Positions 37,337 to 45,941 of a stretch of 64,000 bases of DNA are shown here, one piece after another. The DNA comes from Muribaculaceae bacterium Isolate-037 (Harlan). Its GTDB lineage: Bacteria > Bacteroidota > Bacteroidia > Bacteroidales > Muribaculaceae. The stretch spans positions 1 to 64,000 of the forward strand of contig RIAZ01000012.1 in assembly GCA_003762615.1 (NCBI GenBank). Direction: 5' to 3'. Each line of letters begins with the position of its first letter. Position 1 is the first letter of the stretch. Below the pieces are notes generated by a model. That model saw nothing but the letters and a program-made list of their open reading frames with translations. It did not search any database and was not told where the DNA came from. A program made the position numbers and the translations under genes.

Positions 37337-37615
37337 ATGCTTAGATTAAATTGTTTCCTTGAAATTTCCGACAGCTCTCTCCGTCAGAAAGCCATTGATG
37401 CTGCTGTAGAACTCGTGGAGCTCTCCCTTCACGATGAAGGCTGCATCTCTTACGAGGCATTCTCAAGCCTCACATCCGACAATCATATAGAAATCATCGA
37501 GACATGGAAAGACGAGTCCTCACTCAAAGCTCACATGGACTCTGACCACTTCAGCCGACTCGTCCCCATCCTTGAATCATGCGGCACCCTCACCCTCGAA
37601 AAATTCAACTTCTAA
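37337..37615 (+). CDS. antibiotic biosynthesis monooxygenase (ABM) domain protein
   Basis: A 92-residue ferredoxin-like protein with the ABM pattern: LNCFLEISDSSLRQKAIDAA, then DEGCISYEAFSSLTSDNHIE and ETWKDESSLKAHMDSDHFSR. These small dimeric proteins include quinol monooxygenases and autoinducer-2-modifying enzymes such as YgiN. The exact reaction cannot be read. It may share a transcript with the EF-hand-like gene 87 bp upstream, and it is followed by a strong terminator. Confidence 0.82.
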   Translation: MLRLNCFLEISDSSLRQKAIDAAVELVELSLHDEGCISYEAFSSLTSDNHIEIIETWKDESSLKAHMDSDHFSRLVPILESCGTLTLEKFNF

Positions 37616-37637
37616 TCCCCTCCCCTCTCAATAGAAT

Positions 37638-37675
37638 AAGCATGATTGCGAATTGAAATTCGCAATCATGCTTTT
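37638..37675. terminator. intrinsic terminator after the ABM-domain gene
   Basis: A 16-bp stem AAGCATGATTGCGAAT and complement with a tiny loop, followed by TTTT. The remaining bases to 37971 are AT-rich and hold only the promoter of the next gene. Confidence 0.85.
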
Positions 37676-37932
37676 CCATTTTGTCTCCGACAGTTTTCCA
37701 TCTCATACTGCAAGTTATTCAAATTTATTGTCTAATTGTGCAACCAAATGATTCTGATCTATGAAAAAACGCAAACTATTCTGCCAATTGATGTATGACA
37801 CCTCTCACCTACCACTCTCTCCACCTTAAATCCCATCTCTCATAGAAATGGAATCTTAGACAACTTCAATAATCTATCCATAAAAAACACCATTTTTTAT
37901 GATAGATATGAGGATTTTTTAATGGGATTATC

Positions 37933-37940
37933 TATCTTTG
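37933..37940 (+). promoter_or_regulatory. -7 promoter element of the aldose epimerase gene
   Basis: TATCTTTG lies 31 bp before the ATG at 37972 and matches the Bacteroidetes -7 element. The expected -33 region is only T-rich. Confidence 0.5.
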
Positions 37941-37971
37941 TAGACTAACCAACTGCATTAGAAAAAAGACT

Positions 37972-38844
37972 ATGAGATATACTATCGAAAATGATGTGCT
38001 TCGAGTGGTGATTGACTCACTTGGAGCAGAGATTGTGTCAGTAACCGATCTGAGACACAACAGAGAATGTGTCTGGACCGGCAACGCTGAATGGTGGAAA
38101 CGCCACACCCCAATTCTGTTCCCGATCGTCGGTGCCCTCTGGCATGGCACCATGCGCCATGAAGGGAAAGAATACAGGATGTCGCAACATGGGTTTGCCC
38201 GTGATATGGAATTCGAAGCCGTGGAAGTCAACGACAATTCAGCAGAATTCATTCTCCGGAGCAACCCTGACACAAAAGAGAAATATCCCTTTGACTTCGA
38301 ATTAAGAATAAAGCACTCCCTTGACAAGGAAAGTCTGACAACCAAATGGACCGTAAGCAACATTGGAGCAGAAGAGATGCATTTCCAGATTGGGGGACAT
38401 CCAGCCTATATGCTTCCAAATATTGACGATAACGAAGAAGTAGCCGGATATATCGACCTTATCGGAACAGACAGATACAACCTCACTCAGATTGAATCAG
38501 AAGGTTGTGTAGCTCCGGGCAACATCCCTTTCCAAGGAGACAGATTGATAATCACTCACGACACTTTCCGGAATGATGCCATAATATTCGAGCAGGTATG
38601 CCCCAAGGAAGTAGTGATGTGCGACCGCAACAATACACCGGTACTCACCTTCACCAGCGGATGCCCAGCACTCGGAATATGGGCACCCCACAAAGAGATT
38701 CACGCACCATTCGTATGCATCGAGCCATGGTGGGGACGCACCGACAGAACCGGCTATTCCGGTGAGTTCAAAGATAAGGAATACATGAATACTCTTCTCC
38801 CCGCCACATCCCAAAGCGGCGAATGGACAGTGACATTCCATTAA
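37972..38844 (+). CDS. aldose 1-epimerase family protein
   Basis: A 290-residue galactose-mutarotase-like protein. Visible blocks are MRYTIENDVLRVVIDSLGAE, ECVWTGNAEWWKRHTPILFP, the HGFARDMEFE His motif, FQIGGHPAYMLPN with the second His, and GIWAPHKEIHAPFVCIEPWWG with the catalytic-type Glu. This subgroup (YeaD/LacX-like) acts on aldoses or phosphorylated sugars; the substrate is unknown. Single gene between its promoter and a terminator. Confidence 0.9.
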   Translation: MRYTIENDVLRVVIDSLGAEIVSVTDLRHNRECVWTGNAEWWKRHTPILFPIVGALWHGTMRHEGKEYRMSQHGFARDMEFEAVEVNDNSAEFILRSNPDTKEKYPFDFELRIKHSLDKESLTTKWTVSNIGAEEMHFQIGGHPAYMLPNIDDNEEVAGYIDLIGTDRYNLTQIESEGCVAPGNIPFQGDRLIITHDTFRNDAIIFEQVCPKEVVMCDRNNTPVLTFTSGCPALGIWAPHKEIHAPFVCIEPWWGRTDRTGYSGEFKDKEYMNTLLPATSQSGEWTVTFH

Positions 38845-38855
38845 TTCAGCATCAT

Positions 38856-38893
38856 AAAAAAGGTTGCAATTCTTGTGATTGCAACCTTTTTTT
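38856..38893. terminator. intrinsic terminator after the aldose epimerase gene
   Basis: A 15-bp stem AAAAAAGGTTGCAAT / ATTGCAACCTTTTTT with a 7-nt loop and long A and T arms lies 11 bp after the stop. It can work in both directions. Confidence 0.92.
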
Positions 38894-39190
38894 AAACATT
38901 CAGCCAACACCAAAATTCCGCAAGATCCACACTAAAAATCACCATCCTTCAAAGCTTCAATCGGAAACATCAGATCCCAATTCTTCCCCCACACGATTGT
39001 ACTCTCTGGAAAGCACTTCGACTCTCCGGACAATTTCCATGAAGCTCTACGGCATTTTTTGAGGATGATTTCTGTAATCATAAATCCGGTGTCAGTTCCT
39101 TACTGACGCTCAATTTTCAATCATTAAAAAATGCACATTTACTTTGTGCGTGAACTATAAGTTTTTCTTCTAATGTCCTTTTCATAAATA

Positions 39191-39234
39191 AACTGCCCTC
39201 AAAAAGTTTTTTGTCTAACTTTTTGAGGACAGTT
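39191..39234. repeat. inverted repeat resembling IS-end or terminator sequence at the island border
   Basis: AACTGCCCTCAAAAAGTT (39191-39208) and AACTTTTTGAGGACAGTT (39217-39234) are inverted copies with one mismatch and an 8-bp spacer. The sequence looks like two insertion-sequence ends facing each other, or a strong hairpin acting as terminator for the minus-strand methyltransferase operon that stops at 39282. It marks the change from core genes to the restriction-modification island. The stretch 38894-39190 holds no other supported feature. Confidence 0.55.
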
Positions 39235-39281
39235 CAAACTTACTCTTATCATCTATCATATTATTTCCGAGAATAGAGAAT

Positions 39282-40790
39282 TTATATTTCGTCATCCATC
39301 TCATTCATCTTTACCAGTTTGTCAAGTGTTGTATCAGTAAATGTGTGCCAGATGTTCAAATGTATTGGTCGGTATTCGCTGAACAATTCCTTGATGTACT
39401 CAATCTCAAAGACCAAGCGGAAATCATTCTCATCACACTCAGGATGCACCTCATGCTTTGAACCAACACGCGCTATCTTTATCAGATACAAGTCCTTTAC
39501 ACCTTTGCCCTTAATGTGGGGCATGAAGTAGTACAAATTGTTGAGTGCAACGGTCGATGGGAAGTGCTTGCCAGTATAGTAGATGCGTGCTTCTTGACGA
39601 ATGTAGTGCTCAATGTTGTCGAGCTTCACAAGGCTGATGAGTACGTTCTTTGTGAGATCAAGGTCGCTGACATCTGCAATTTGCACTTTGTTCATGACGA
39701 TGTTCTGCGGATATTCCTCTTTAATCTTAGTTGCCACAACGCGCTTTGGGACAGATGCGGTATTGGCTTTCTGCATATCTTTGCGCTCTTTATCGCTCAT
39801 GTTAAACTCTTCTGCAAAGGCGAGTTTCATCTGGACAGCCAAGAACCATGACAGACGAGGAGGCACAGCATTACCAACCATCTTATAGCCGTCTGTTACA
39901 TGGTCGTAGATGAAATGGAAATTGTCCGGAAACGTCTGAATACGTGCGCACTCTCTTACGCTCAGTCGGCGGTATAGATGCTCATAGCCTTTTGCGAATT
40001 GACGCAGGTTTGAGTTTACAAAGGTCATCTTTGGTGCTTGCGGATGTAAAGGGGCATTCCGTGCCTGTGCTTGCATCGTAAACGAAACATCATCCCAACC
40101 GCGCACACGGTTGCGAGCCATGTACTTTGCATCAAACGCACCAATATAAACATCGTGATTCTTGCGCAACTGGTTGCCTTGTTGCATCTTTTCATCGCCA
40201 AAGAAACAAGGCTGCTCGACTATGTCACCAATAGCTTGTTTCAACGTAATAGGTATAACGGTGGCTGCATCTGGGAAGATGTACTCATTATTCAAATCTT
40301 TGCGGATACCAATGAAGAATACGCGGAATCTGTCTTGCGGAATCTTGTAGTCTGCCGCATTCAGCAACTCATAAGTAATGTTGTAGCCAGCCTCTTCAAG
40401 ACTACTCATAAACATTGCAAGTGAATCCTTGTGCTTATCTTGCAAGATACCTTGGACATTCTCAATCAAGAAGAATTTAGGTTTCTTTTTCTTGACTATG
40501 CGAATGTAGTCAAGAAAAAGTTGACCGCGTGGATCTTCTATTCCTCGTTGTTTGCCACCTTCACTCCATGCCTGGCAAGGTGGACCGCCAATGATACCAT
40601 CACAATCAGGCACATCCGCACCTGTTAGGGTACGAATATCCTGAATATTAAGTGTTGTCTTTGGATGATTGAGCCGATACGTTTCGTGAATGGTAGGGTC
40701 ATTCTCATTTGCCCACACCACATCAAATCCAGCGTGCTCAAAGCCCCAATCCAAACCACCACATCCTGCAAAAAGTGATACTATTCTCAT
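39282..40790 (-). CDS. C5 cytosine DNA methyltransferase with an extra C-terminal domain
   Basis: A 502-residue protein. Residues 1 to about 325 are a complete m5C methyltransferase: FAGCGGLDWGFEHAGF (SAM binding), GGPPCQAWSEGG with the catalytic Cys, LIENVQG, QDRFRVFFIGIRKD, then the target domain and RLSVRECARIQTFPDNFHF and GNAVPP. Residues about 335-502 form an additional domain (YYTGKHFPSTVALNNLYYFM, DLYLIKIARV, FEIEYIKELFSEYRPIHLNI) that I cannot assign; it could be a small beta-barrel modification reader or a specificity part. It is the last gene of the RM operon, 55 bp behind the HaeIII-type methyltransferase. Its target site cannot be read. Confidence 0.88.
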   Translation of the reverse strand: MRIVSLFAGCGGLDWGFEHAGFDVVWANENDPTIHETYRLNHPKTTLNIQDIRTLTGADVPDCDGIIGGPPCQAWSEGGKQRGIEDPRGQLFLDYIRIVKKKKPKFFLIENVQGILQDKHKDSLAMFMSSLEEAGYNITYELLNAADYKIPQDRFRVFFIGIRKDLNNEYIFPDAATVIPITLKQAIGDIVEQPCFFGDEKMQQGNQLRKNHDVYIGAFDAKYMARNRVRGWDDVSFTMQAQARNAPLHPQAPKMTFVNSNLRQFAKGYEHLYRRLSVRECARIQTFPDNFHFIYDHVTDGYKMVGNAVPPRLSWFLAVQMKLAFAEEFNMSDKERKDMQKANTASVPKRVVATKIKEEYPQNIVMNKVQIADVSDLDLTKNVLISLVKLDNIEHYIRQEARIYYTGKHFPSTVALNNLYYFMPHIKGKGVKDLYLIKIARVGSKHEVHPECDENDFRLVFEIEYIKELFSEYRPIHLNIWHTFTDTTLDKLVKMNEMDDEI

Positions 40791-40845
40791 TTTGTACTTA
40801 CAAGAATTTCTTGTGAGTTGCTACTTAGATGTAAACTTTTCCATA

Positions 40846-41859
40846 TTAGTAATTTCTTATGTCAATGCCGTGACGGTCAAATGTTTCTATTATACTCATT
40901 GCCACATGGTATGCAAGATTTACAGGTACGGCATTACCAATCATCTTATAACCCATGTTGATGTCATCGTAAAGGAAGATGTAATCATCAGGAAAACTTT
41001 GCACACGAGCCACCTCACGTACAGTCATACGGCGATAAAGATGCTCCTGACCAGGCACAAAGCGCTGAAGGTTCTTCTCTATTTTCTCCATCTTTGGTGC
41101 TTGTGGGTGGAGCTGACATTGACGACCACTTGCCTGTACGGTAAAGCCAGGCTCGTCCCATCCGCGCACTCTGTTACGAGACATAAAGATTGGAGAATAT
41201 GCACCAATGAAATATTCATTATTCGCCACTTGACAAGCATCGCCATTTGTATGATTCTTCTCACGAGCTGGTATCGCAGTTTCCTGCAAATCCCATATTG
41301 CTTCACGAAGAGTAGGCTTGTGCGCCTGTGGTGTCGGATATTCGTAATCATGGATATTCAAGTCCTTGCGGAAACCAATGTAAAACACACGGTCACGGTC
41401 TTCCGGCACATCAAAGTTGTTTGCGTTGAGCATCTTCAAATTTACGTCATAGCCAGCTTCATCAAAGAGAAGCATAAAGCCTTGAACTGCTTCTGCGTGA
41501 CGCCGTGCAAGCATACCAGACACATTTTCTGCTACGAAGAACAATGGTTGCTTATCTCGAAGGATGCGAATGTATTCATAGAACAATTGTCCGCGAGCAT
41601 CCTCAATACCCTTCAAAGAACCAGCCTCGCTCCATGATTGGCATGGTGGACCACCGATGATACCAGCAGGTCGATTCTCAAATCTCTCCGAAGGAATATC
41701 ACGAATGTCTCCCTCGATCAAATCCACATCAGGAAAGTTTGCCCTAAACGTAGGGCAGATTTTTTTGTCGAACTCATTCGCGGTTACCGTGCGGAAACCT
41801 GCATTATGGAAGCCACGGTCAAGACCGCCAGCTCCAGAAAAAAGACTGATTAGTCGCAT
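40846..41859 (-). CDS. HaeIII-type C5 cytosine DNA methyltransferase (predicted GGCC)
   Basis: A 337-residue m5C methyltransferase with all motifs: [38 protein letters not shown] with the catalytic Cys, [27 protein letters not shown], the target region [37 protein letters not shown] and [14 protein letters not shown]. The pattern closely resembles M.HaeIII as I recall it, which methylates the inner C of GGCC. It protects the host DNA from the endonuclease encoded immediately upstream, 15 bp away. Related HaeII-type (RGCGCY) methyltransferases look similar, so the neighbouring endonuclease is the better guide to specificity. Confidence 0.92.
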   Translation of the reverse strand: MRLISLFSGAGGLDRGFHNAGFRTVTANEFDKKICPTFRANFPDVDLIEGDIRDIPSERFENRPAGIIGGPPCQSWSEAGSLKGIEDARGQLFYEYIRILRDKQPLFFVAENVSGMLARRHAEAVQGFMLLFDEAGYDVNLKMLNANNFDVPEDRDRVFYIGFRKDLNIHDYEYPTPQAHKPTLREAIWDLQETAIPAREKNHTNGDACQVANNEYFIGAYSPIFMSRNRVRGWDEPGFTVQASGRQCQLHPQAPKMEKIEKNLQRFVPGQEHLYRRMTVREVARVQSFPDDYIFLYDDINMGYKMIGNAVPVNLAYHVAMSIIETFDRHGIDIRNY

Positions 41860-41874
41860 CTTAATATTGAATGA

Positions 41875-42828
41875 TTACCATTTACAATTATACTTAATAT
41901 TCACATCAGCAGGCATACCAACAATCTGAATATCAAACTTCAAAGAGGTGTTTACCTTATCCTCTGCATTATGAATACGGAAAGAGAATTGCCAGCCATT
42001 GTCAAAACTGAGGAGTACTGTTGTCTTGCTTGATTTCTTGAAACCAATAAACAGCAATTCTGTTGGCAAATTGATCACAGGAACAACAATTTCAAGCTGC
42101 TTGACCTTACTCGCCTGATTAAGCGTTCCATACATATTGAATGATTGTATACTAGTGATACGCTTACTATCTATGCTGATTACTTTGTAGAAGTCATACT
42201 TACTAAGCAGATATTCTACAAGTTTACGAGGAACTGAAGTATCTTTTTCAATGCTTGCTTTTACCTCTTTTACGAAAGCATTCAAAAGTGGAACATATAC
42301 TTGATCCTCTTTTGAATCCATGTCACGAAAGTATGATCCCTTTGCTTTTTCTTTTGCCAGTAAGGAGAATACACCATTCACATCATTCCAGTATTGCTGT
42401 GAACAACTGACACCATACCACTTATCCCCAAAGTCAATATCTTTCGATAAACGGCTATGCTTAACTGCCATGTGGTTGTGTTTGATACTCAAGCCAATCT
42501 CCCACATAATATCCTTGCGTTCAATGATGATGTCACGCACATCGGCCTCTTCGCCATGTTTGTCTGTCTGAATGTAAAGCTTCAGTATGTCATCGCTTTG
42601 CTCCACAATATTTGGCTCCATCGCAAAGATAGTATCTATGGTTGACCTAGCACTTAGTGTATAAAGTGCCTGCTCGTTGGCATCCAATGTCTGCCAAGCA
42701 TTTTCGGCAGCATCATAACTGCTGTTGTGTACGATTTCTGCAGGTCTGATAGTTTTTATTGCAGAATGAAGTGAATGCAAGCATATAAATTCGTATGCTC
42801 TTCCTTGATTGTTACTGTTTGCGCTCAT
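41875..42828 (-). CDS. HaeIII-family type II restriction endonuclease (predicted GGCC)
   Basis: A 317-residue protein from the ATG at 42828; two codons upstream a TTG start is less likely. Family blocks include NNQGRAYEFICLHSLHSAIK, ENAWQTLDANEQALYTLSAR, DVRDIIIERKDIMWEIGLSIKHNH, AVKHSRLSKDIDFGDKWYGVSC, YVPLLNAFVKEV, VEYLLSKYDFYKV and GWQFSFRIHNAEDKVNTSLKFDI. These match the RE_HaeIII family, which cuts GG^CC. The EIGLSIKHNH stretch probably contributes catalytic residues. Second gene of the operon behind a frameshifted regulator. Its base composition is AT-richer than the flanking core genes, which fits transfer. Confidence 0.92.
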   Translation of the reverse strand: MSANSNNQGRAYEFICLHSLHSAIKTIRPAEIVHNSSYDAAENAWQTLDANEQALYTLSARSTIDTIFAMEPNIVEQSDDILKLYIQTDKHGEEADVRDIIIERKDIMWEIGLSIKHNHMAVKHSRLSKDIDFGDKWYGVSCSQQYWNDVNGVFSLLAKEKAKGSYFRDMDSKEDQVYVPLLNAFVKEVKASIEKDTSVPRKLVEYLLSKYDFYKVISIDSKRITSIQSFNMYGTLNQASKVKQLEIVVPVINLPTELLFIGFKKSSKTTVLLSFDNGWQFSFRIHNAEDKVNTSLKFDIQIVGMPADVNIKYNCKW

Positions 42829-42848
42829 TTGCAAAGATTTATTTTTTG

Positions 42849-43068
42849 TTATTTCTGTAAAGTAGTCTCAATCAAATCTTTTGCATCGACTTGAAGAACG
42901 TTTTTTGCAATTTCCACTAATTGTGATAATGATGGTTGCGCTTTGTTAGTGCTCCATCTTGATACAGTCATATCAGTTTTCCCCAAGCCTTTCAGCAAGC
43001 CAATGATTACTTAGTTGCTTTTCGGCAAGGATAACTCTAATTCTGTTTAGAATAGCTGGTTTATCCAT
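42849..43068 (-). pseudogene. frameshifted XRE-type controller of the restriction-modification operon
   Basis: From ATG 43068 the frame reads MDKPAILNRIRVILAEKQLS then NHWLAERLG and hits a TGA. Skipping one base in the GGGG run at 42981-42984 restores KTDMTVSRWSTNKAQPSLSQ, LVEIAKNVLQVDAKDLIETT and LQK up to the TAA at 42849. Together this is a complete 72-residue XRE helix-turn-helix protein of the kind that acts as controller in type II RM systems. The gene is 220 nt, one more than a multiple of three, so a single G insertion explains it. It lies 20 bp before the endonuclease ATG. It may be inactive, be rescued by slippage on GGGGAAAA, or reflect a sequencing error. Confidence 0.85.
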
Positions 43069-43083
43069 AAAGTCATATATTTA

Positions 43084-43120
43084 TTTGTACAAAAATAAAC
43101 AAAATATGTATTATATCAAA
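43084..43120 (-). promoter_or_regulatory. promoter and palindromic operator of the restriction-modification operon
   Basis: On the minus strand a -33 TTTG (43117-43120) and a -7 TATTTTTG (43090-43097) are separated by 19 bp, a strong Bacteroidetes promoter. The perfect 10-bp palindrome TTTGTACAAA (43084-43093) overlaps the -7 element and the expected start site and is a good candidate operator for the XRE controller. Confidence 0.7.
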
Positions 43121-43239
43121 ATAGATTCTATTATCTTGACCTTCCCTGAAAAGTATGGTTCTTACTCACTTTAGTTGAATGTTCCATCTATAGTAATCAT
43201 ATTCTAATGTTTTTCAGATTGTTAGAACAAAAGAAATGA

Positions 43240-43488
43240 AATTTCTCGCCCATTCTGTGTTTACATACCGGTTTAGAGTGCAATTTAGAGTGCACCTTAG
43301 AGTGCATCAATAATAATCCCAATGCATCCTATACGGAATTGGCAGAAAAATTGGGAATTAAAAGGAGGACCTTAGCAAATCGGATTAAGCAGCTAACGGA
43401 ATTAGGGCTAATTCGTCGAGAAGGGTATGATAAGACCGGTTATTGGGTAGTTTCTTATAACATATCCCCGAAGGATTCATCACTCTGA
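43240..43488 (+). pseudogene. C-terminal winged-helix remnant of a Schlafen/AlbA_2-type ATP-binding protein
   Basis: The frame after a TGA at 43237-43239 encodes 82 residues without a proper start. It contains a 12-bp direct repeat unit three times (TTAGAGTGCAAT type, giving LEC repeats at about 43272-43305), then NNNPNASYTELAEKLGIKRR and TLANRIKQLTELGLIRREGY and DKTGYWVV. This is the winged-helix end with the repetitive linker typical of AlbA_2/Schlafen ATP-binding proteins. The N-terminal part is missing. Together with the truncated gene at 113-733 it shows two broken members of this family in the window. The gap 43069-43239 also holds the RM promoter. Confidence 0.7.
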
Positions 43489-43504
43489 AATCCTTCGGGG
43501 ATAT
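43462..43504. terminator. intrinsic terminator overlapping the end of the winged-helix remnant
   Basis: A perfect 16-bp stem ATATCCCCGAAGGATT / AATCCTTCGGGGATAT (43462-43477 and 43489-43504) with an 11-nt loop that contains the stop codon of the remnant. No clear T-run follows on either strand. Confidence 0.6.
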
Positions 43505-43567
43505 GTATCAAACTTTCACAATTTATTTTTCATTATCTCTTAATGAATCCATACAGCGGATAAATTA

Positions 43568-44080
43568 TTATTTCACCAACACCTTACTTACCCCATCTTC
43601 TGACACCTTTATGTTTATTCCTGAAACGGGAGTGGATGTTTTACGCCCGGATAGGTCGTAATACCCAATCGCTTCCGAACTATATGCCGAAGGTAAGAAA
43701 TTTGATGCGTGATCATTACCTGCCACTATAAATGATTGGATCTCTGCATTATCAAAGGCATTATCTCCTATATATACCACTGAGGTTGGAATAATGAGTG
43801 TCTTGAGACCTTTACATCCTTGGAATGCACTACGAGAAATACGAGTCACAGATTCAGGTATAGTATATTCTTCACGAGTGGCGCATGACGGATATTTCAC
43901 AAGCACTAATGGCTGAGAGCCACTATATATGAACAAAACTCCATCCGATGAACCGAGATAATATGGCTGGTCCGACTTAATATATCCGGTAGGATAATTG
44001 GAAGTCATCTCAATATTTGCTTGCGCATAGACTGCACAAGCAAATATTGAGATAATGAATAGCAATATTGACCTTTTCAT
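43568..44080 (-). CDS. short secreted LRR_5 (BspA-like) protein with C-terminal sorting-like tail
   Basis: A 170-residue protein with a signal peptide (MKRSILLFIISIFACAVYA), a middle part with one or two BspA-type leucine-rich repeats (YTIPESVTRISRSAFQGCKG, LKTLIIPTSVVYIGDNAFDN) and a C-terminal tail YYDLSGRKTSTPVSGINIKV ending in VSKVLVK. The tail has the same layout as that of the larger LRR protein upstream (YDLYGRR, GINIVNGKKVYVK). It resembles the short secretion or anchoring tails common in secreted Muribaculaceae/Prevotella proteins. Probably in one transcript with the upstream gene (12 bp apart). Likely a shortened paralogue. Confidence 0.75.
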   Translation of the reverse strand: MKRSILLFIISIFACAVYAQANIEMTSNYPTGYIKSDQPYYLGSSDGVLFIYSGSQPLVLVKYPSCATREEYTIPESVTRISRSAFQGCKGLKTLIIPTSVVYIGDNAFDNAEIQSFIVAGNDHASNFLPSAYSSEAIGYYDLSGRKTSTPVSGINIKVSEDGVSKVLVK

Positions 44081-44092
44081 TACGAATGAAAT

Positions 44093-45856
44093 TTATTTCA
44101 CGTAGACTTTCTTTCCGTTTACGATATTAATGCCTCGTTGCAGACGGTTAAGCCTACGTCCATAAAGATCATAGATTACAGTCTCAGTCGGGCGGTCTAT
44201 CATGACGTCGCCTATACCTGCCTCATCAGTAACAATCACCTTAACGGATGCCGACACATTGCTGCCGTCTGTTGCCGTAGCTGTAAGGAAAGCCTCGCCC
44301 TCCTCAAGTCCAATTATATCGCCTGAATACATGTCAACATAAAGCACTGACTCATCGCTTGAAATCCATTGTAGCTCTTTGTTGGAAGCATTAAGCGGAT
44401 AAATAGCCACATTTGGCTTCTTCTGTTCCCCTATCTTGCAATAAATCGGATCCTCCGCAAAAACAATACTCTCGACACTGGCATTCTCAATATCAGCCAC
44501 AATCTCTATACCGCATAAATAATCTGTACCTATGTCGTACCATCCTATTGTAGTTGTGTATAAATCATAAAGATCCACATATACATGAACCACGACATGC
44601 CCGTCAATACCAGATTGATAGAAAACCTCCCGATTATAGATATTTTGTGGAGTCCGAGCTAAATTATACACACCCATGATATTGGGACAAAAAGCAAATG
44701 CCCTGTCAGATATATCATAGACTGAAGACGGAATAGTAACAAACTGAAGATTCTCACATTTGGCAAACACAAGACTACCTATAGTTTTAAGCGATTCAGG
44801 CAAATCTATATTTGTAATTGAAACACAGCCAAGGAATGCACTATCATATATAGCTTCCAATCCTAAACCAAAATTCACCTCTTGCAAATCAACACATTCT
44901 ATGAATGAATACGCTCCTATTGTTGTAACGGAATTAGGAATATCTATTTTCCTTATGGCTGTCTGCTCAAATGTCCATCCTTCAATCTCCTTCAATGACT
45001 CTCCCAACTTGACATCTGAAAGAGATACGCAATATCTAAATGCGCCATATCCCATTTTAGTCACAGAATCAGGTATTTCAATACTGGGCAGATTCCAGCA
45101 GCCGCGAAATGCCTCATAGCCTATCTCCTTTAATGATTCAGGAAGCGACACATCTTCCAATGCAGTACACTGCAGAAACGCATCCGCTCCGATTATTTCT
45201 ACTGATGAACCGATTGCAGCCCTCTTTATGTTGACACAATTCATAAAACATAATTCACCAATTGATTTGACTGAGTTCGGGATAATCAAATCCGATTCAA
45301 GATTTCCGCATCCTTTGAATGCAGCTTTTCCAATCGTTTCAAGAGAATTGCCCCACTTGATAGTCTTTAATGCCTCGCAATCCTCAAATGCGTACTCCCC
45401 TATCGTCTTCAATGAATTTGGAAGGTTGATATTGGAAAGATATCTACAACTCTTGAAAGCCTGAGCACCGATTTCCGTCAGGACTCCTGAACTGCTAAAC
45501 GCAACTGTCTTTAGATTTGATGCACCAAGAAATGCCTTATATCCGATAAACTCCAGCGTCTTGGGAAATACAACCGACGTAAGTTCTACCTGCCCCCTAA
45601 ACGCTTCATTGTCAATACCGACTACGGTATATGTCTTACCATCATATTCCACACTGGCAGGGATATTTACAAGTCCGGAATATTTGGAACCTGCATTTCT
45701 ATGCTTCGTAACACTGACTGTCTGGTTGGCAATATCCTCTTCCACATAAGATATTCCATTTGATTCAAACGTTTTAGCTATCAAACCTGAATTTGCACTG
45801 AACACGCCCAATACACATAGCATTAACAATACCGACAAATGTCTAAGTCTCACCAT
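44093..45856 (-). CDS. secreted LRR_5 (BspA-like) protein with Ig-like domain and sorting-like tail
   Basis: From the ATG at 45856 the protein has 587 residues with a signal peptide (MVRLRHLSVLLMLCVLGVFS). The frame extends 76 codons further upstream but that part overlaps a structured leader and is unlike a protein start. About twelve BspA-type leucine-rich repeats (LPNSLKTIGEYAFEDCEALK type) run from about 70 to 430. A BIG2-like bacterial Ig domain follows at about 475-560 (PLNASNKELQWISSDESVLY, ITGLEEGEAFLTATATDGSN-like). The tail is VIYDLYGRRLNRLQRGINIV, NGKKVYVK. Such proteins are exported surface proteins, some binding host matrix or glycans. Confidence 0.85.
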   Translation of the reverse strand: MVRLRHLSVLLMLCVLGVFSANSGLIAKTFESNGISYVEEDIANQTVSVTKHRNAGSKYSGLVNIPASVEYDGKTYTVVGIDNEAFRGQVELTSVVFPKTLEFIGYKAFLGASNLKTVAFSSSGVLTEIGAQAFKSCRYLSNINLPNSLKTIGEYAFEDCEALKTIKWGNSLETIGKAAFKGCGNLESDLIIPNSVKSIGELCFMNCVNIKRAAIGSSVEIIGADAFLQCTALEDVSLPESLKEIGYEAFRGCWNLPSIEIPDSVTKMGYGAFRYCVSLSDVKLGESLKEIEGWTFEQTAIRKIDIPNSVTTIGAYSFIECVDLQEVNFGLGLEAIYDSAFLGCVSITNIDLPESLKTIGSLVFAKCENLQFVTIPSSVYDISDRAFAFCPNIMGVYNLARTPQNIYNREVFYQSGIDGHVVVHVYVDLYDLYTTTIGWYDIGTDYLCGIEIVADIENASVESIVFAEDPIYCKIGEQKKPNVAIYPLNASNKELQWISSDESVLYVDMYSGDIIGLEEGEAFLTATATDGSNVSASVKVIVTDEAGIGDVMIDRPTETVIYDLYGRRLNRLQRGINIVNGKKVYVK

Positions 45857-45941
45857 ACTTTTGAGTTTTTGTAGATTCTTTCCGATTGAATCCCGACTCG
45901 GATGATTGTTAGTGGTTAGTTCATGGCATATAAAACAGAAA

